Source: Carpediemonas membranifera
Taxonomy: Eukaryota; Fornicata
Length of the DNA: 64,000 bases
Assembly: GCA_019828565.1 (NCBI GenBank)
Contig: JAHDYR010000066.1
Location: 124,001-188,000 of the forward strand
Reading direction: 5' to 3'
Shown: positions 48,772-57,988 of the stretch, one piece after another
How the letters are laid out: each line of letters opens with the position of its first letter
How positions within the stretch are numbered: position 1 is the first letter of the stretch
Notes under the pieces: model-generated
Told to the model about the DNA's origin: nothing
The model's input: only the letters and a program-made list of their open reading frames with translations
Database searches by the model: none
Position numbers and translations under genes: made by a program

Positions 48772-50058
48772 ATGGCGTTTTCAGGACGAGCAAACCCATT
48801 TGGCTCACTTTCGCAGTCTTCACCAAACACATTTGGCCAGCCGCAGACCAATTCATCTCCATTTGGGCAACAGAACCATGCAACACGTCCGTTTGGTGGG
48901 TTTGGATCATCCCCAGCCCAATCGGCCCCTAGTAACCCATTTGGAGCACCGCAAGCATCTGCACAAGCCAATCCATTCGGTCAGCAGCAGCCGCAGTCTT
49001 CTGCATCCAACCCGTTTGGTCAGGCACAAAACTCATCTCCATTCGGCCAGCAAAATCAGCAGCAGAAGCCGGCATTCGGCGGGTTTGGTGCACAAAAGCA
49101 GAGCACTAGTGCCTTTGGAGCACCTGCAGCCTCATCGTCGAACCCCTTTGGCCAGACCAGCCAGAGCCCCTTCGGCCAGCAGGCACAACGGCCCATGGGT
49201 GGCACAGGATTTGGTGCCCCAGCCGCGTCCTCGGCCGGATCCAATCCATTCGGCCAACCTGCCAAGCCGTCCACGCCGTTTGGCCAGCCGTCCAATCCTG
49301 GGAACCCCTTCGGCCAAACGAACCCACAGCCCGCCGCCCAGGGGAACCCCTTCGGACAGACACAGACGGCCACACCCTTTGGACAGGCACCTAAGCCGGC
49401 TATCGGCTTTGGCCAACCCCAACCCCAAGCCCAAGCCCAGCAGTCGCCCTTTGGGTCCGCACCGTTCGGTCAGAGCACACAGACAGCCGGGGCGAACCCG
49501 TTCGGACAGCCGCAGGCCCAGCCTCAACAATCTCCTTTTGGACAGCAAGCTCAGCCTGCCAAACCTGCCGGCTTTGGGCAACCCGCGCAGTCTAGTCCTT
49601 TCGGACAGCCGGCCCCCCAGGCCCAGGGCGGCCAATCCGTGGCGAATCCATTCGGGCAGCCCCAGACCCAGACCCAGACCCAGCCCGCCGCCCAAGCCAA
49701 CCCGTTCGGCCAGGCACCCCAGCAGCAGCCTTCTTTCGGCCAACCTAATGGCCCCAACCCATTCGCCACCATGTCGGGCACCGCACAACCGCCAGCGAAC
49801 ACCGGCAACCCGTTTGGCGGCATGCAGACCCAGCCGGCGAACCCGTTTGGCTCCACCACGGCCCAGCCCCAGGGCGTGTTCGGGGCGGGGCAGAGCCAGG
49901 CTGCTGGCCAGGCACTGGACAGGGATAGCCGACTTGAGACGTACGTGGTCAACGGGCAGCCGGCCCATGTGAAGGGGAGCAGCGCCCACTTTAGCTGGGA
50001 TGCCGGCCAGACAGCGTCGGGGCCGTACAAGCTGGGGGAAGTCCCCGAGACGGCGTGA
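48772..50058 (+). CDS. FG-repeat nucleoporin
   Basis: 428 aa from ATG 48772 (MAFSGRANPFGSLSQSSP). Nearly the whole protein is NPFGQ / SPFGQ / GFG repeats separated by Gln, Ser, Ala, Pro spacers, forming the permeability barrier of the nuclear pore and binding transport receptors. Only the last ~50 residues leave the repeat (DRDSRLETYVVNGQPAH to LGEVPETA), presumably the pore anchor or a partner-binding piece. No autoproteolytic NUP98 domain or RRM is visible, so I do not assign a specific Nup. The repeat DNA is Gln/Pro codon rich. Confidence 0.92.
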   Translation: MAFSGRANPFGSLSQSSPNTFGQPQTNSSPFGQQNHATRPFGGFGSSPAQSAPSNPFGAPQASAQANPFGQQQPQSSASNPFGQAQNSSPFGQQNQQQKPAFGGFGAQKQSTSAFGAPAASSSNPFGQTSQSPFGQQAQRPMGGTGFGAPAASSAGSNPFGQPAKPSTPFGQPSNPGNPFGQTNPQPAAQGNPFGQTQTATPFGQAPKPAIGFGQPQPQAQAQQSPFGSAPFGQSTQTAGANPFGQPQAQPQQSPFGQQAQPAKPAGFGQPAQSSPFGQPAPQAQGGQSVANPFGQPQTQTQTQPAAQANPFGQAPQQQPSFGQPNGPNPFATMSGTAQPPANTGNPFGGMQTQPANPFGSTTAQPQGVFGAGQSQAAGQALDRDSRLETYVVNGQPAHVKGSSAHFSWDAGQTASGPYKLGEVPETA

Positions 50059-50345
50059 GAGGTAGTTAGCGGCACCGACACCATAGGATAAATGCTCATG
50101 CGACACCGATGCCATCGACTATCATTTGATTCGTTCTATCTGGGACCGGTGCCCTGACGACTTGCCCTGATCAGGGTGATCGGCGATATGATTTCTCGGA
50201 ATACGGCATGGAAGCGAGCAGATTGGGCCAGTTGGTGATGTGGGGTGCCTGTACTTCTGGATTGCCTCGGATCTTGTCAATCTCGACAGGGCGGAACAGC
50301 TTGACTCGTCTTGACTTTCGATCATCATATTCGAGCATTGCAAGA

Positions 50346-52343
50346 ATGAAGAGTTCTTTCAGCAGAGCCGTTGATACTGTTCGCGTTGTTGCCGCGGAGA
50401 CTGTCCAGAAGGCCAATTCTGGTCACCCTGGCGCTCCCATGGGCTGCGCTCCCATTGCCACCGCCCTGTACGCGAATGTCATGAATTACTGCCCCAAGGG
50501 CCACAAGTGGATCAACAGAGACCGTTTTGTGCTTTCTAACGGCCACGCCTCTGCTCTTCTGTACACCATGCTCCACAACATCGGCATCCTTTCCGTCGAG
50601 GACCTGCAGGGCTTCCGTCAGCTCAACTCCCGCACGCCCGGCCACCCCGAGTTCGGCCACACCCCCGGCGTTGAGGTCACCACCGGCCCCCTCGGACAGG
50701 GTCTCTCCAACGCCGTCGGTATGGCTATCGCCGCGAAGCACGCCGGTGCCGAGTTCAACCGCCCCGGTTTCGATGTCATCAACCCTACTATCTACGTCCT
50801 TGCCGGTGACGGCTGCCTTATGGAGGGTGTGACCAACGAGGCCTCCTCGATTGCCGGCCACATGAAGCTCGACAACCTTGTCGTCCTTTACGATGACAAC
50901 CACATCACCATCGACGGCTCCACCGACGTCGCCTTCACCGAGGACGCCGCCAAGCGCTACGAGGCCCTCGGCTGGCACGTGATCGTTGTCGAGAACGGCG
51001 ACGACTCCGAGGCCACCGACGTCCTCGCTGCTATCGAGCAGGCCAAGACCATCGACCGCCCCGTTCTCATCAAGGTCCGCACCACCATCGGCATCTACAG
51101 CGCCAAGGCCGGCACTTCCAAGGTCCACGGTTCCCCCATCGGCGCCGAGGACTGCGCCCGTGTCCGCAAGGAGCTCGGCATCGAGGGCGAGGCCTTCGAG
51201 ACCCCCGCTGACGTCAAGCAGTTCTGGGCCGATGTCGTCGAGTCCAAGAGGGCCGGCCACAAGGCCTGGGGTGAGATGCTCGAGCGCTATGCCGTCGAGT
51301 TCCCCGAGCTCCACGCTGACCTCGCCCGCCGCATCAAGGGTGAGGCCCCTGCCGAGCTCGACGCCGCCCTCAAGGCCGTCGCTCTCGGTGACGCCAAGGC
51401 AACTCGCCAGGCCAACAACGCCATCCTCAACGTCGTCAACGGCGTCACCCCCGAGGTCGTCGGCGGCAGCGCTGACCTGTGCGCGTCCAACTTGACGACG
51501 CTCAAGAAGAACGGCGAGTACATGGTCGCGGGCGACTTCTCCGGCCGCTCCATCCCCTTCGGCGTCCGCGAGCACGCCATGGCCGCCCTCACGAACGGCA
51601 TCAGCGCCTTTGGCCTCCACTGGCCCTTCTGCGCCACCTTCATGGTCTTCTCGGGCTACATGCTCGGCGCCATGCGTGTCTCTGCCATCAGCGGCCACCG
51701 CGTCGTCTACGTCCTGACCCATGACTCCATTGGCGTTGGCGAAGACGGCCCCACTCACCAGCCCGTTGAGACCCTCGGCCAGCTCCGCGCCATCCCCAAC
51801 CTCTCCGTCTGGCGCCCTGCCGACGAGCGCGAGACTGCTGCCGCGTACGCTGTCGCTGCCACCCGCGCCGGCCCCCTTGCCCTCGCGCTCTCCCGCCAGG
51901 GTGTGCCTGCCCTCTGCCCCGACGTCGAGCTCGCCATGAAGGGCGGCTATGTCCTTATGGAGGAGGCCAACCCCCAGCTCATCCTCGTCGCCAGCGGCAC
52001 CGAGACTTCCCTCGCCCACGACGCCGCCGAGGCTATGATCGCAAAGGGTATCCGCGTCCGCGTCGTCTCGATGCCGTCTGTTGATGCGTTCAACGCCCAG
52101 CCCACCGAGTACCAGGAGGAGGTCCTGCCCCGCCGCACCGGTGGCGTCCCCATCGTCTCCGTCGAGGCCGCCTCCGCCATGGGCATGGCCGGTGTTTCCC
52201 ACGCCCACATCGGTGTCGAGGAGTTCGGCCGATCTGCCCCCGCAAGCCAGGTGTACAAGGTCTTCGGGCTCACTCCCGAGGGCGTCTCCGAGCGTGCTGC
52301 CAAGTTCGTCGGCCGCACCGTTGGCCCCATCCTTTTCGAGTAA
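50346..52343 (+). CDS. TKT: Transketolase
   Basis: TPP enzyme of the non-oxidative pentose phosphate pathway transferring two-carbon units. 665 aa from ATG 50346 (MKSSFSRAVDTVRVVAAE), a normal family length. N-terminal QKANSGHPGAPMGCAP, TPP/metal motif AGDGCLMEGVTNEASSIAGH with DDNHITIDGST, then the pyrimidine domain FGVREHAMAALTNGI and VLTHDSIGVGEDGPTHQP, and C-terminal VASGTETSLAHDA. Codon use is strongly C-biased, indicating high expression. In-frame codons upstream to 50208 are out of line with the family, so the later Met is preferred. No targeting peptide evident: cytosolic. Confidence 0.97.
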   Translation: MKSSFSRAVDTVRVVAAETVQKANSGHPGAPMGCAPIATALYANVMNYCPKGHKWINRDRFVLSNGHASALLYTMLHNIGILSVEDLQGFRQLNSRTPGHPEFGHTPGVEVTTGPLGQGLSNAVGMAIAAKHAGAEFNRPGFDVINPTIYVLAGDGCLMEGVTNEASSIAGHMKLDNLVVLYDDNHITIDGSTDVAFTEDAAKRYEALGWHVIVVENGDDSEATDVLAAIEQAKTIDRPVLIKVRTTIGIYSAKAGTSKVHGSPIGAEDCARVRKELGIEGEAFETPADVKQFWADVVESKRAGHKAWGEMLERYAVEFPELHADLARRIKGEAPAELDAALKAVALGDAKATRQANNAILNVVNGVTPEVVGGSADLCASNLTTLKKNGEYMVAGDFSGRSIPFGVREHAMAALTNGISAFGLHWPFCATFMVFSGYMLGAMRVSAISGHRVVYVLTHDSIGVGEDGPTHQPVETLGQLRAIPNLSVWRPADERETAAAYAVAATRAGPLALALSRQGVPALCPDVELAMKGGYVLMEEANPQLILVASGTETSLAHDAAEAMIAKGIRVRVVSMPSVDAFNAQPTEYQEEVLPRRTGGVPIVSVEAASAMGMAGVSHAHIGVEEFGRSAPASQVYKVFGLTPEGVSERAAKFVGRTVGPILFE

Positions 52344-52636
52344 AACTTTGATGCATTCAGACCCTGGTCGAGCTAGGCCCATGGGAAGCACATACCGTGT
52401 GGCCCCGCACGCCTGAGTTTTGGTGCCGAATGGGCAGGTGAGGCTGGTGGTGAGATCATTTGTTGAGATTCTGGTGGGCTCCCGTCCTACGGCTCACATC
52501 TGAGTGGGCTGACTGTAGCTGGCCGATTCATTACTCTCCTACCGCATCAACACCCCTCAACAGACCAGCACGATGCTTCGCTTTTTGTGCAGTTTTTTTT
52601 CAACGAAAAAAAGTTCCTTTGCTCACAGGCTTGCTA

Positions 52637-53317
52637 ATGAAGCTTAACCTGTCCTTCCCCGTTAACGGCACCAACAAGGTTGTCGAGATTGAGGACGAGA
52701 AGAAGCTGTTTGTTTTAGTTTGAGCCTAATTACCCAGCGCCATCTTCTACGACAAGCGTATGAGCCAGGAGGTTCCCCTCGACGTCCTCGGTGAGGAGTT
52801 CACCGGCTACGTTGCCAAGATCACCGGCGGTAACGATAAGCAGGGCTTTCCCATGTACCAGGGTGTCCTTGTCCCCCACCGTGTCCGCCTTCTCATGAAG
52901 CCCGGCAACAAGTGCTACACTCCCCGCCGTGAGGGTGAGTTCAAGCGTAAGTCCGTCCGTGGCTGCATCGTCTCCCACGACCTTTCTGCTCTTGCTCTCT
53001 GCATCACCAAGAAGGGCCTCGCTGATCTCCCCGGCCTTACCGATGCCACCAACCCCCGCCGTCTCGGCCCCAAGCGCGCTTCCAACATCCGCAAGATGTT
53101 CAACCTTGAGAAGACCGATGATGTCCGTAAGTTCGTCGTTCGCCGCTCTGTCACCACCAAGGGCGGCCACACCAAGTCCAAGGCCCCCAAGATCCAGCGC
53201 CTTGTCACTGCCCAGACCATCCAGCGCAAGCGCCACCTCCAGAAGGTGAAGATGGCCAACTGGCGCCGTTCCATCGCTGAGGCTAAGGAGTACAAGACCA
53301 AGTACGGCCGTGCTTAA
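52637..53317 (+). CDS. RPS6: Small-subunit ribosomal protein eS6 (RPS6)
   Basis: Exons 52637-52707 ([20 protein letters not shown]) and 52738-53317, with a 30-nt intron (donor GTTTGT, end CTAATTACCCAG), phase 2. 216 aa. Highly conserved blocks: [51 protein letters not shown] and [10 protein letters not shown]. The long C-terminal helix and serine cluster phosphorylated by S6 kinase in animals (249 aa) is largely missing; the protein ends KTKYGRA. Preceding 290 bp between transketolase and this gene hold no feature other than a T-rich tract near 52600. Confidence 0.98.
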
Positions 53318-53580
53318 ATGTTGGTTCAAAGCGGAATAAAGCTCCCGGCAACTGGATATGTGTCACCCAACAGCGAGCGCTTCCGTATCCAGCCGTTACA
53401 AAGGCTCCAGTCAAAGCTATTTTTGTCAAGGCAAGGTCAAACCAAGGAACAGTTAGAAATGCGAAAACAGCCAATAACCATCACATGCTGCCACCAGGAG
53501 GCTGCGACTGTTGTCGAATTCGATTGGGTTGACCCCGGATCTGAGGATCTTCATCCTTGATCTCAGAACAAACTACGAGA

Positions 53581-54365
53581 ATGGAGGCTTTCCTAACCCG
53601 TGTTAAAGACCAACTCACATCTGCTAGCGATCAATTGGTATGTTTGCACCATCCTTGCTGACTTAGGTGAACGCTACTGCGCAGGGCATGCTTGTCGTGC
53701 AGAAGGGCATCAATGTAACGAACAGCGAGCCTCCTCACGTGACCTTTCAGCGGAATTTCAACCTTCCCCCATCAGAGGTTCCTGCCTTCGAGTATGCTTG
53801 CCGCATGGTGAGCGAGAAGAAGGTCTATCTCCGCGGTGTCCTGTACATCTCACAGAACTTCTTCGCCTTCCAGGCTGCGACTCCATTCCAGAGCTACCGC
53901 ATCTCTGTGCCTCTTGCGGAGGTCACCTCTGTTCAGTGGACGCCCCAACGCACGCTCCTTGTCGAGACCGAGAAGAACTTCACCCTCGAGATGGGAGAAT
54001 TCTCCATCGCAACCCACCCCTTCGACAAGCTGTGGAGTGCGTGGCAGCAGATCTGCCTGAGGAAGTCTGCCGGCCTCCCCGTCCACATCTCGGTCCCCGC
54101 GCCCCAGCAGGAGGAAGTCCATATCGAGGCTGAGGCCAAGCCTGAGGCCGCCGAGCCCGTCGACGAAGAACCCATCCCTGAGGTCACCACCGCGGAGGAG
54201 CCTACCGTAGAGCCCACAGTAGAGCCTGAGCAGCCCACTGAGGAGCCCGCCCCCGCCGTCGTTCCCGCCCCTGTTATCTCGGCGCCGGCGCCCGCGCCAG
54301 TGGATGCGCAGGTCCACTCTGAAGAGGAGGAAGAGGAGGAGGAGGAGGAGATGGTGGCAGTGTAA
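53581..54365 (+). CDS. GRAM-domain protein with acidic/proline-rich tail
   Basis: Exons 53581-53637 (MEAFLTRVKDQLTSASDQL) and 53667-54365; the 29-nt intron (donor GTATGT, end TGCTGACTTAG) is phase 0, giving 251 aa. Residues of about 45-145 form a GRAM domain: FEYACRMVSEKKVYLRGVL, YISQNFFAFQA, YRISVPLAEVTSVQW, LLVETEKNFTLEMGEF. GRAM domains are PH-like membrane- or lipid-binding modules. The rest is a Glu/Pro/Ala/Val-rich low-complexity tail ending in a run of Glu. The 3' end lies 50 bp before CCZ1. Confidence 0.82.
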
Positions 54366-54415
54366 GTGTATAAAGCCGTGGGGTGTTTTGCCAGCTGCGC
54401 GACCAGTGGACAACG

Positions 54416-55873
54416 ATGATCAAAATCAATAGCTTCTTCGTCTACATGCCATCACTGGTTGAGGGTGATAGCGATCCGGCACATAAGAAGCTCTTGTACT
54501 ACTATCCCGAGACGGTGGCCATTGATGGTCGTGAAAACGCACTTTCTCTTGTCGAAGGACTGACAGCTTTTTCTAGATCACTTAGCGACCCCGTTGAGCT
54601 TTATAGAGGCGCATTTGAGCTGTCCGAGTCAACTTTCGTGGTGATTGAGGCCAACCCCGGCGTGTTCTTCTGCATGGAAACCCGGGCGACGTCCATCGAC
54701 ACTGAGCGTCATCTAGAGCGACTCCAGCACATCGTTAGCATAGTGTCCCTTCTACTCGGCCCTTTGGACGCCCTAGTGAAGCTCAAGTCCGTCCCCGGGG
54801 TCCGGTGTGTCCTCTACAAGGTCCTCGCCGACACACTCGGCCGGCCACCTCCCACGGGCATCAACTACCTCCCGATCTCTACCTCAGTCTACCTGCAGGC
54901 GGTAGACGCCCTGCACCAGATGCGGACGGACGTGGCGACAGTCCGGGAAGCCGTGCTCAGCGTGGGGCCCGACCTCCTCTATTCGGACCTCGCCCTGGAG
55001 GACACGGAGGCCCTTATGGCAGTGATAGCACGACTCAGCAACCCATCGCCCGCCAGACCCGCCGAGTGTGTGGCTTTAGCCCATGTGGACGTCGACCATG
55101 AGGGCTCGAGGCCGACCAGGTCCTGCCCCGGATGCGGGCAGCCGGTGGCCGGTGACCTCACAGACGTGACCCTGATGCGACGGACGACACCGCCCAACGC
55201 CTACTTCCTCTGTGGGCCCGTGTATCGGACAGAGCCTGGCGTTGGGGCCGCCATGATCGACATGTTCGAGGACGAGGAGAACCGGAAGAAGGCACGGGGG
55301 GATAAGAGGGGGCGGGAGGTCAAGCGTGAGAAGAAGTATCAGTGCCCGCTGTCGTTCCCACGAGTCTGGGTCCTCAGGGACGGGGTGCGGGTCCCCCGAC
55401 GCCTGGTTATCTTCGTCTTCTGTCATGCCCAGTTTTCGCTGCTGATCGAGGACCGGGAGACCGAGCACGCAAATCTTCTTTTCCTGACGCTCTTCCCAGA
55501 GTGGCTCCAGCCCAACCGGGCACGGTCCCTTGGTTTCCTCGCTAAACTGCACACAGACGGGGTGCCGACCGCCCCGTTCCCCTTCGTGTACTCGAACATG
55601 GCTAACAAGGGCGTGCGGACGAGCCACGGCGGGTCCGCGGACGATTCAATCGCCAGCGGGGTGCTTGCTCGCTTCCAGGACGACAGCCTTCACTGCCAGT
55701 ACGCGCAGCTGGCGTCCGGGGAGTGGGTCGTGGGGGCACAGGCGAACGGGCGGCAGTGCGTCCTGAGGCCCGAGCTGGACACCGATTCATTGGTGGAGGC
55801 GCATGCATCGCTGCTGAAGCTCGACCGGACGCTGTTCCGGACCGGAGATGCGGGGCTGTTCGAGGTCATGTGA
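54416..55873 (+). CDS. CCZ1: CCZ1-like subunit of the Mon1-Ccz1 Rab7 exchange factor
   Basis: 485 aa from ATG 54416 (MIKINSFFVYMPSLVEGD). The N-terminal longin-type domain fits CCZ1: FFVYMPSLVEGD, LLYYYPETVAIDGRENALSL, VEGLTAFSRSLSDP, FVVIEANPGVFFCME. The middle has a CPGCGQPVAGD patch. The C-terminal longin region near FVFCHAQFSLLIEDRETEHA and FLTLFPEWLQPNRARSL is more diverged. CCZ1 with MON1 activates Rab7 on late endosomes. The RUN-RH protein, a likely Rab7 effector, is in this window, suggesting an intact late-endosomal system. Confidence 0.85.
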   Translation: MIKINSFFVYMPSLVEGDSDPAHKKLLYYYPETVAIDGRENALSLVEGLTAFSRSLSDPVELYRGAFELSESTFVVIEANPGVFFCMETRATSIDTERHLERLQHIVSIVSLLLGPLDALVKLKSVPGVRCVLYKVLADTLGRPPPTGINYLPISTSVYLQAVDALHQMRTDVATVREAVLSVGPDLLYSDLALEDTEALMAVIARLSNPSPARPAECVALAHVDVDHEGSRPTRSCPGCGQPVAGDLTDVTLMRRTTPPNAYFLCGPVYRTEPGVGAAMIDMFEDEENRKKARGDKRGREVKREKKYQCPLSFPRVWVLRDGVRVPRRLVIFVFCHAQFSLLIEDRETEHANLLFLTLFPEWLQPNRARSLGFLAKLHTDGVPTAPFPFVYSNMANKGVRTSHGGSADDSIASGVLARFQDDSLHCQYAQLASGEWVVGAQANGRQCVLRPELDTDSLVEAHASLLKLDRTLFRTGDAGLFEVM

Positions 55874-55973
55874 GATAGGTAGGTAGATGGTAAAGGGCAC
55901 GCAGGGCTCGCGGTGGTGAACCGCCAATCATTCGGCATTTGATCGTTCCGGCCGTTCGTTCGTTCGCCCAGCA

Positions 55974-57080
55974 ATGAATAGCAGAGAACTGAGGCAGTTC
56001 TTCCAGTCAATATACATAGAACCGACTGATCAGTGGCTTGCTGAGCTATCGGCATTCCTCGCCTCGATTCCAGGCCAGGCTAGAGAGGCACAGCTTGATC
56101 TAGCGTATAAGAACTTCCTTCGGCAAGACATGGCCGAAACGTCGCTTGTTTGTGTGTCGTAAGACCAAATAACGCAGCCCGCCCTTCCCCGTTTCAACTC
56201 CAACAGCAACACCGTCCATCGCAAGCCGATGGTGCTTCAAGTCAACGCCTGCGACAACATCGGCGTCTCCCCCGCAGACACAGACCAGGAGAGGAACCGT
56301 GTCATCCGCCTAGAGCTTACGGACGGCCACAATGCCGTCGTGGCGTACGAGTTCAACCGGACGGCATTGCCCACGGCCATCACCCCCGGGGCCAAGGCCC
56401 TGCTGCTGCGACTCACAGTTGAACGCGGGGCCGTCGTGCTGGAGGGCGACCAAATCCTCGTCCTCGGCGGCGTGGTCGAGAGGCTGGCGACGCACTACGT
56501 CCGGACCCACGCCCGCCGCCTCGTGGCCCAGCAGCAGGAGGCCGTCATCCGGGAGACCAAGCGGATCATCCAGCAGGACCACGTCACCCACCCCCGCCTG
56601 GACCTCGACACGGCCCCCAAGCCCCAGGTCTTCGTCCCCTCATTCACACCAAGCGTCGACGTCGTCAAGTGGATCGGATCGTCTCGGTCGGGCGCCTCTA
56701 TGGTGCCGAGGCCCGTGGAGCTGACACTGCTGGAGGCGCTGCCGCCGTTCGTCTTCCACGGCGACGGCTTCACCTGCTTCGCCGGCGTGAGGGCAGCCGG
56801 GTCACCGCCCACTGTTGCCCGGCTCGCCAGCCCCGTTGTCGCCCAGCTGATGGAGCTCACACCAGCCGACTATCGTACCAACCGTGCCATGGCAGAGCAG
56901 GGCAACGCCGCAGCCCACAACACGCTCCTCGGGGCCTTCCGGCGGCTGATGGCGGGGCTGGACGACGTCGCCGTGAGTGCCCTGGCTGTACCCGACCCGG
57001 CGTGTGGAGAGGGCATGCGGGGGGACGCGACGATGGCGGTGGTCGAGGTCTTTGTGGAGTCCAACAGCATAGGGTCGTGA
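55974..57080 (+). CDS. RMI1: RMI1-like OB-fold protein of the RecQ-Topo III dissolvasome
   Basis: Exons 55974-56147 (MNSRELRQFFQSIYIEPTD) and 56178-57080, 30-nt intron (donor GTTTGT, end AATAACGCAG), phase 0, 358 aa. Helical N-terminus with LDLAYKNFLRQDMAETSLP, as the three-helix bundle of RMI1, followed by the OB-fold: HRKPMVLQVNACDNIGVS, RVIRLELTDGHNAVVAYE, PGAKALLLRLTVERGAVVL and ILVLGGVVERL. This matches the RMI1 'KPxRMLxLxLTDG...LxPGxKIxL...VLGG' pattern. It stimulates Topo III in double-Holliday-junction dissolution. The C-terminal ~200 residues are variable. Confidence 0.88.
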
Positions 57081-57131
57081 GACCGACTGTCATGTGAGAC
57101 GGCGCTGGTCCTCAAGGGCTGATTAAATTTA

Positions 57132-57944
57132 CTATTCTTCGGCCGCCAGACCGACGAACCTCTGCTTGAGCTGGGCGATGAAGCCCTCGTTTGGCCGGAC
57201 GAAGGGCCTCGCCTGCTTCAGCTCGGCCCAGGCGGAGTCGACCGACCTGCACCGTCCAAGCATCAGTAGCACGGCGATGACGAGGGTGGCAGACCGAGAA
57301 ATGCCCATGTTGCAGACGATGAGGACAGTACGCCCGGCAACGACGGCTTTGAGGACGTCATTCGCCAGCGTCCAGAAGTCGGCGCCGAGCACCTGGGTCG
57401 GCACGTCGTCGAGGGGCACGTGTGCGGTCTGGCCAATGCCATCGGGCGGGGGGCACTCTGATGCGACCGAGATTGCCAGGTCTATACCCATCCTGGTGAC
57501 GACCTCGGGGTTCAGGCAGCGGTGGTTACCGATGAGCAGATTAGGGAGGACCAGGTTCGGCAGCCTCGTGTTGTCTGCAGCGCCATGTCTGGTGATCAGG
57601 AACGGGTAGCTGTCGGCGAACGATGGCATGTCGGGGAAGGTGTCGACGGGGCAGCGCACGCAGGGTGCTAGCAGAGAACGGGCAGAATCCAGCGGAGACG
57701 GATCAATTGCGGTCAAAATGATGCGTGTTGCACTTCTTATCCGACCTTGCAACTCCTTTGGCGCAATATCTTCAACGCGCCACCCTTTTGCGAGAAGCTG
57801 CAGGCGTTCGAAAGGAAATGACATCGCGGAACGGATATGAGCCCGCTGAAACTGCTCCGATGAGCTAATATCGATCAAAGCCACCGAAGTGAAGCCCTGC
57901 ACAACATTAAAGACGTCCATCCGTATCCGTGACACGTTGTTCAT
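57132..57944 (-). CDS. Rhodanese-like + dual-specificity phosphatase (MKP-type)
   Basis: 270 aa from ATG 57944 (MNNVSRIRMDVFNVVQGF). An N-terminal rhodanese-like region (VALIDISSSEQFQRAHIRSA) precedes a DSPc domain from about residue 120 (LLIGNHRCLNPEVVTRMGID). The active site reads VLIVCNMGISRSATLVIA: Cys and Arg of CX5R are present, but the usual preceding His is Val. That His lowers the Cys pKa, so activity may be reduced. The domain order is that of MAP-kinase phosphatases. It is convergent with RMI1, with 51 bp between stops. Confidence 0.85.
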   Translation of the reverse strand: MNNVSRIRMDVFNVVQGFTSVALIDISSSEQFQRAHIRSAMSFPFERLQLLAKGWRVEDIAPKELQGRIRSATRIILTAIDPSPLDSARSLLAPCVRCPVDTFPDMPSFADSYPFLITRHGAADNTRLPNLVLPNLLIGNHRCLNPEVVTRMGIDLAISVASECPPPDGIGQTAHVPLDDVPTQVLGADFWTLANDVLKAVVAGRTVLIVCNMGISRSATLVIAVLLMLGRCRSVDSAWAELKQARPFVRPNEGFIAQLKQRFVGLAAEE

Positions 57945-57988
57945 GCTAAAGTGCGAAGCGGTCAGCGAATATAATGATATCTAACAAT

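Noticed and set aside
48767-49972. 401-codon alternative frame over the nucleoporin gene
   Set aside because: A +1 shadow of the repetitive NPFGQ coding sequence, giving His/Pro/Arg/Ser low complexity.
50325-52391. Long open frame on the minus strand opposite transketolase (688 codons)
   Set aside because: Antisense shadow caused by extreme C/G codon bias of the transketolase gene; the product has no homology and the sense frame is unambiguous.
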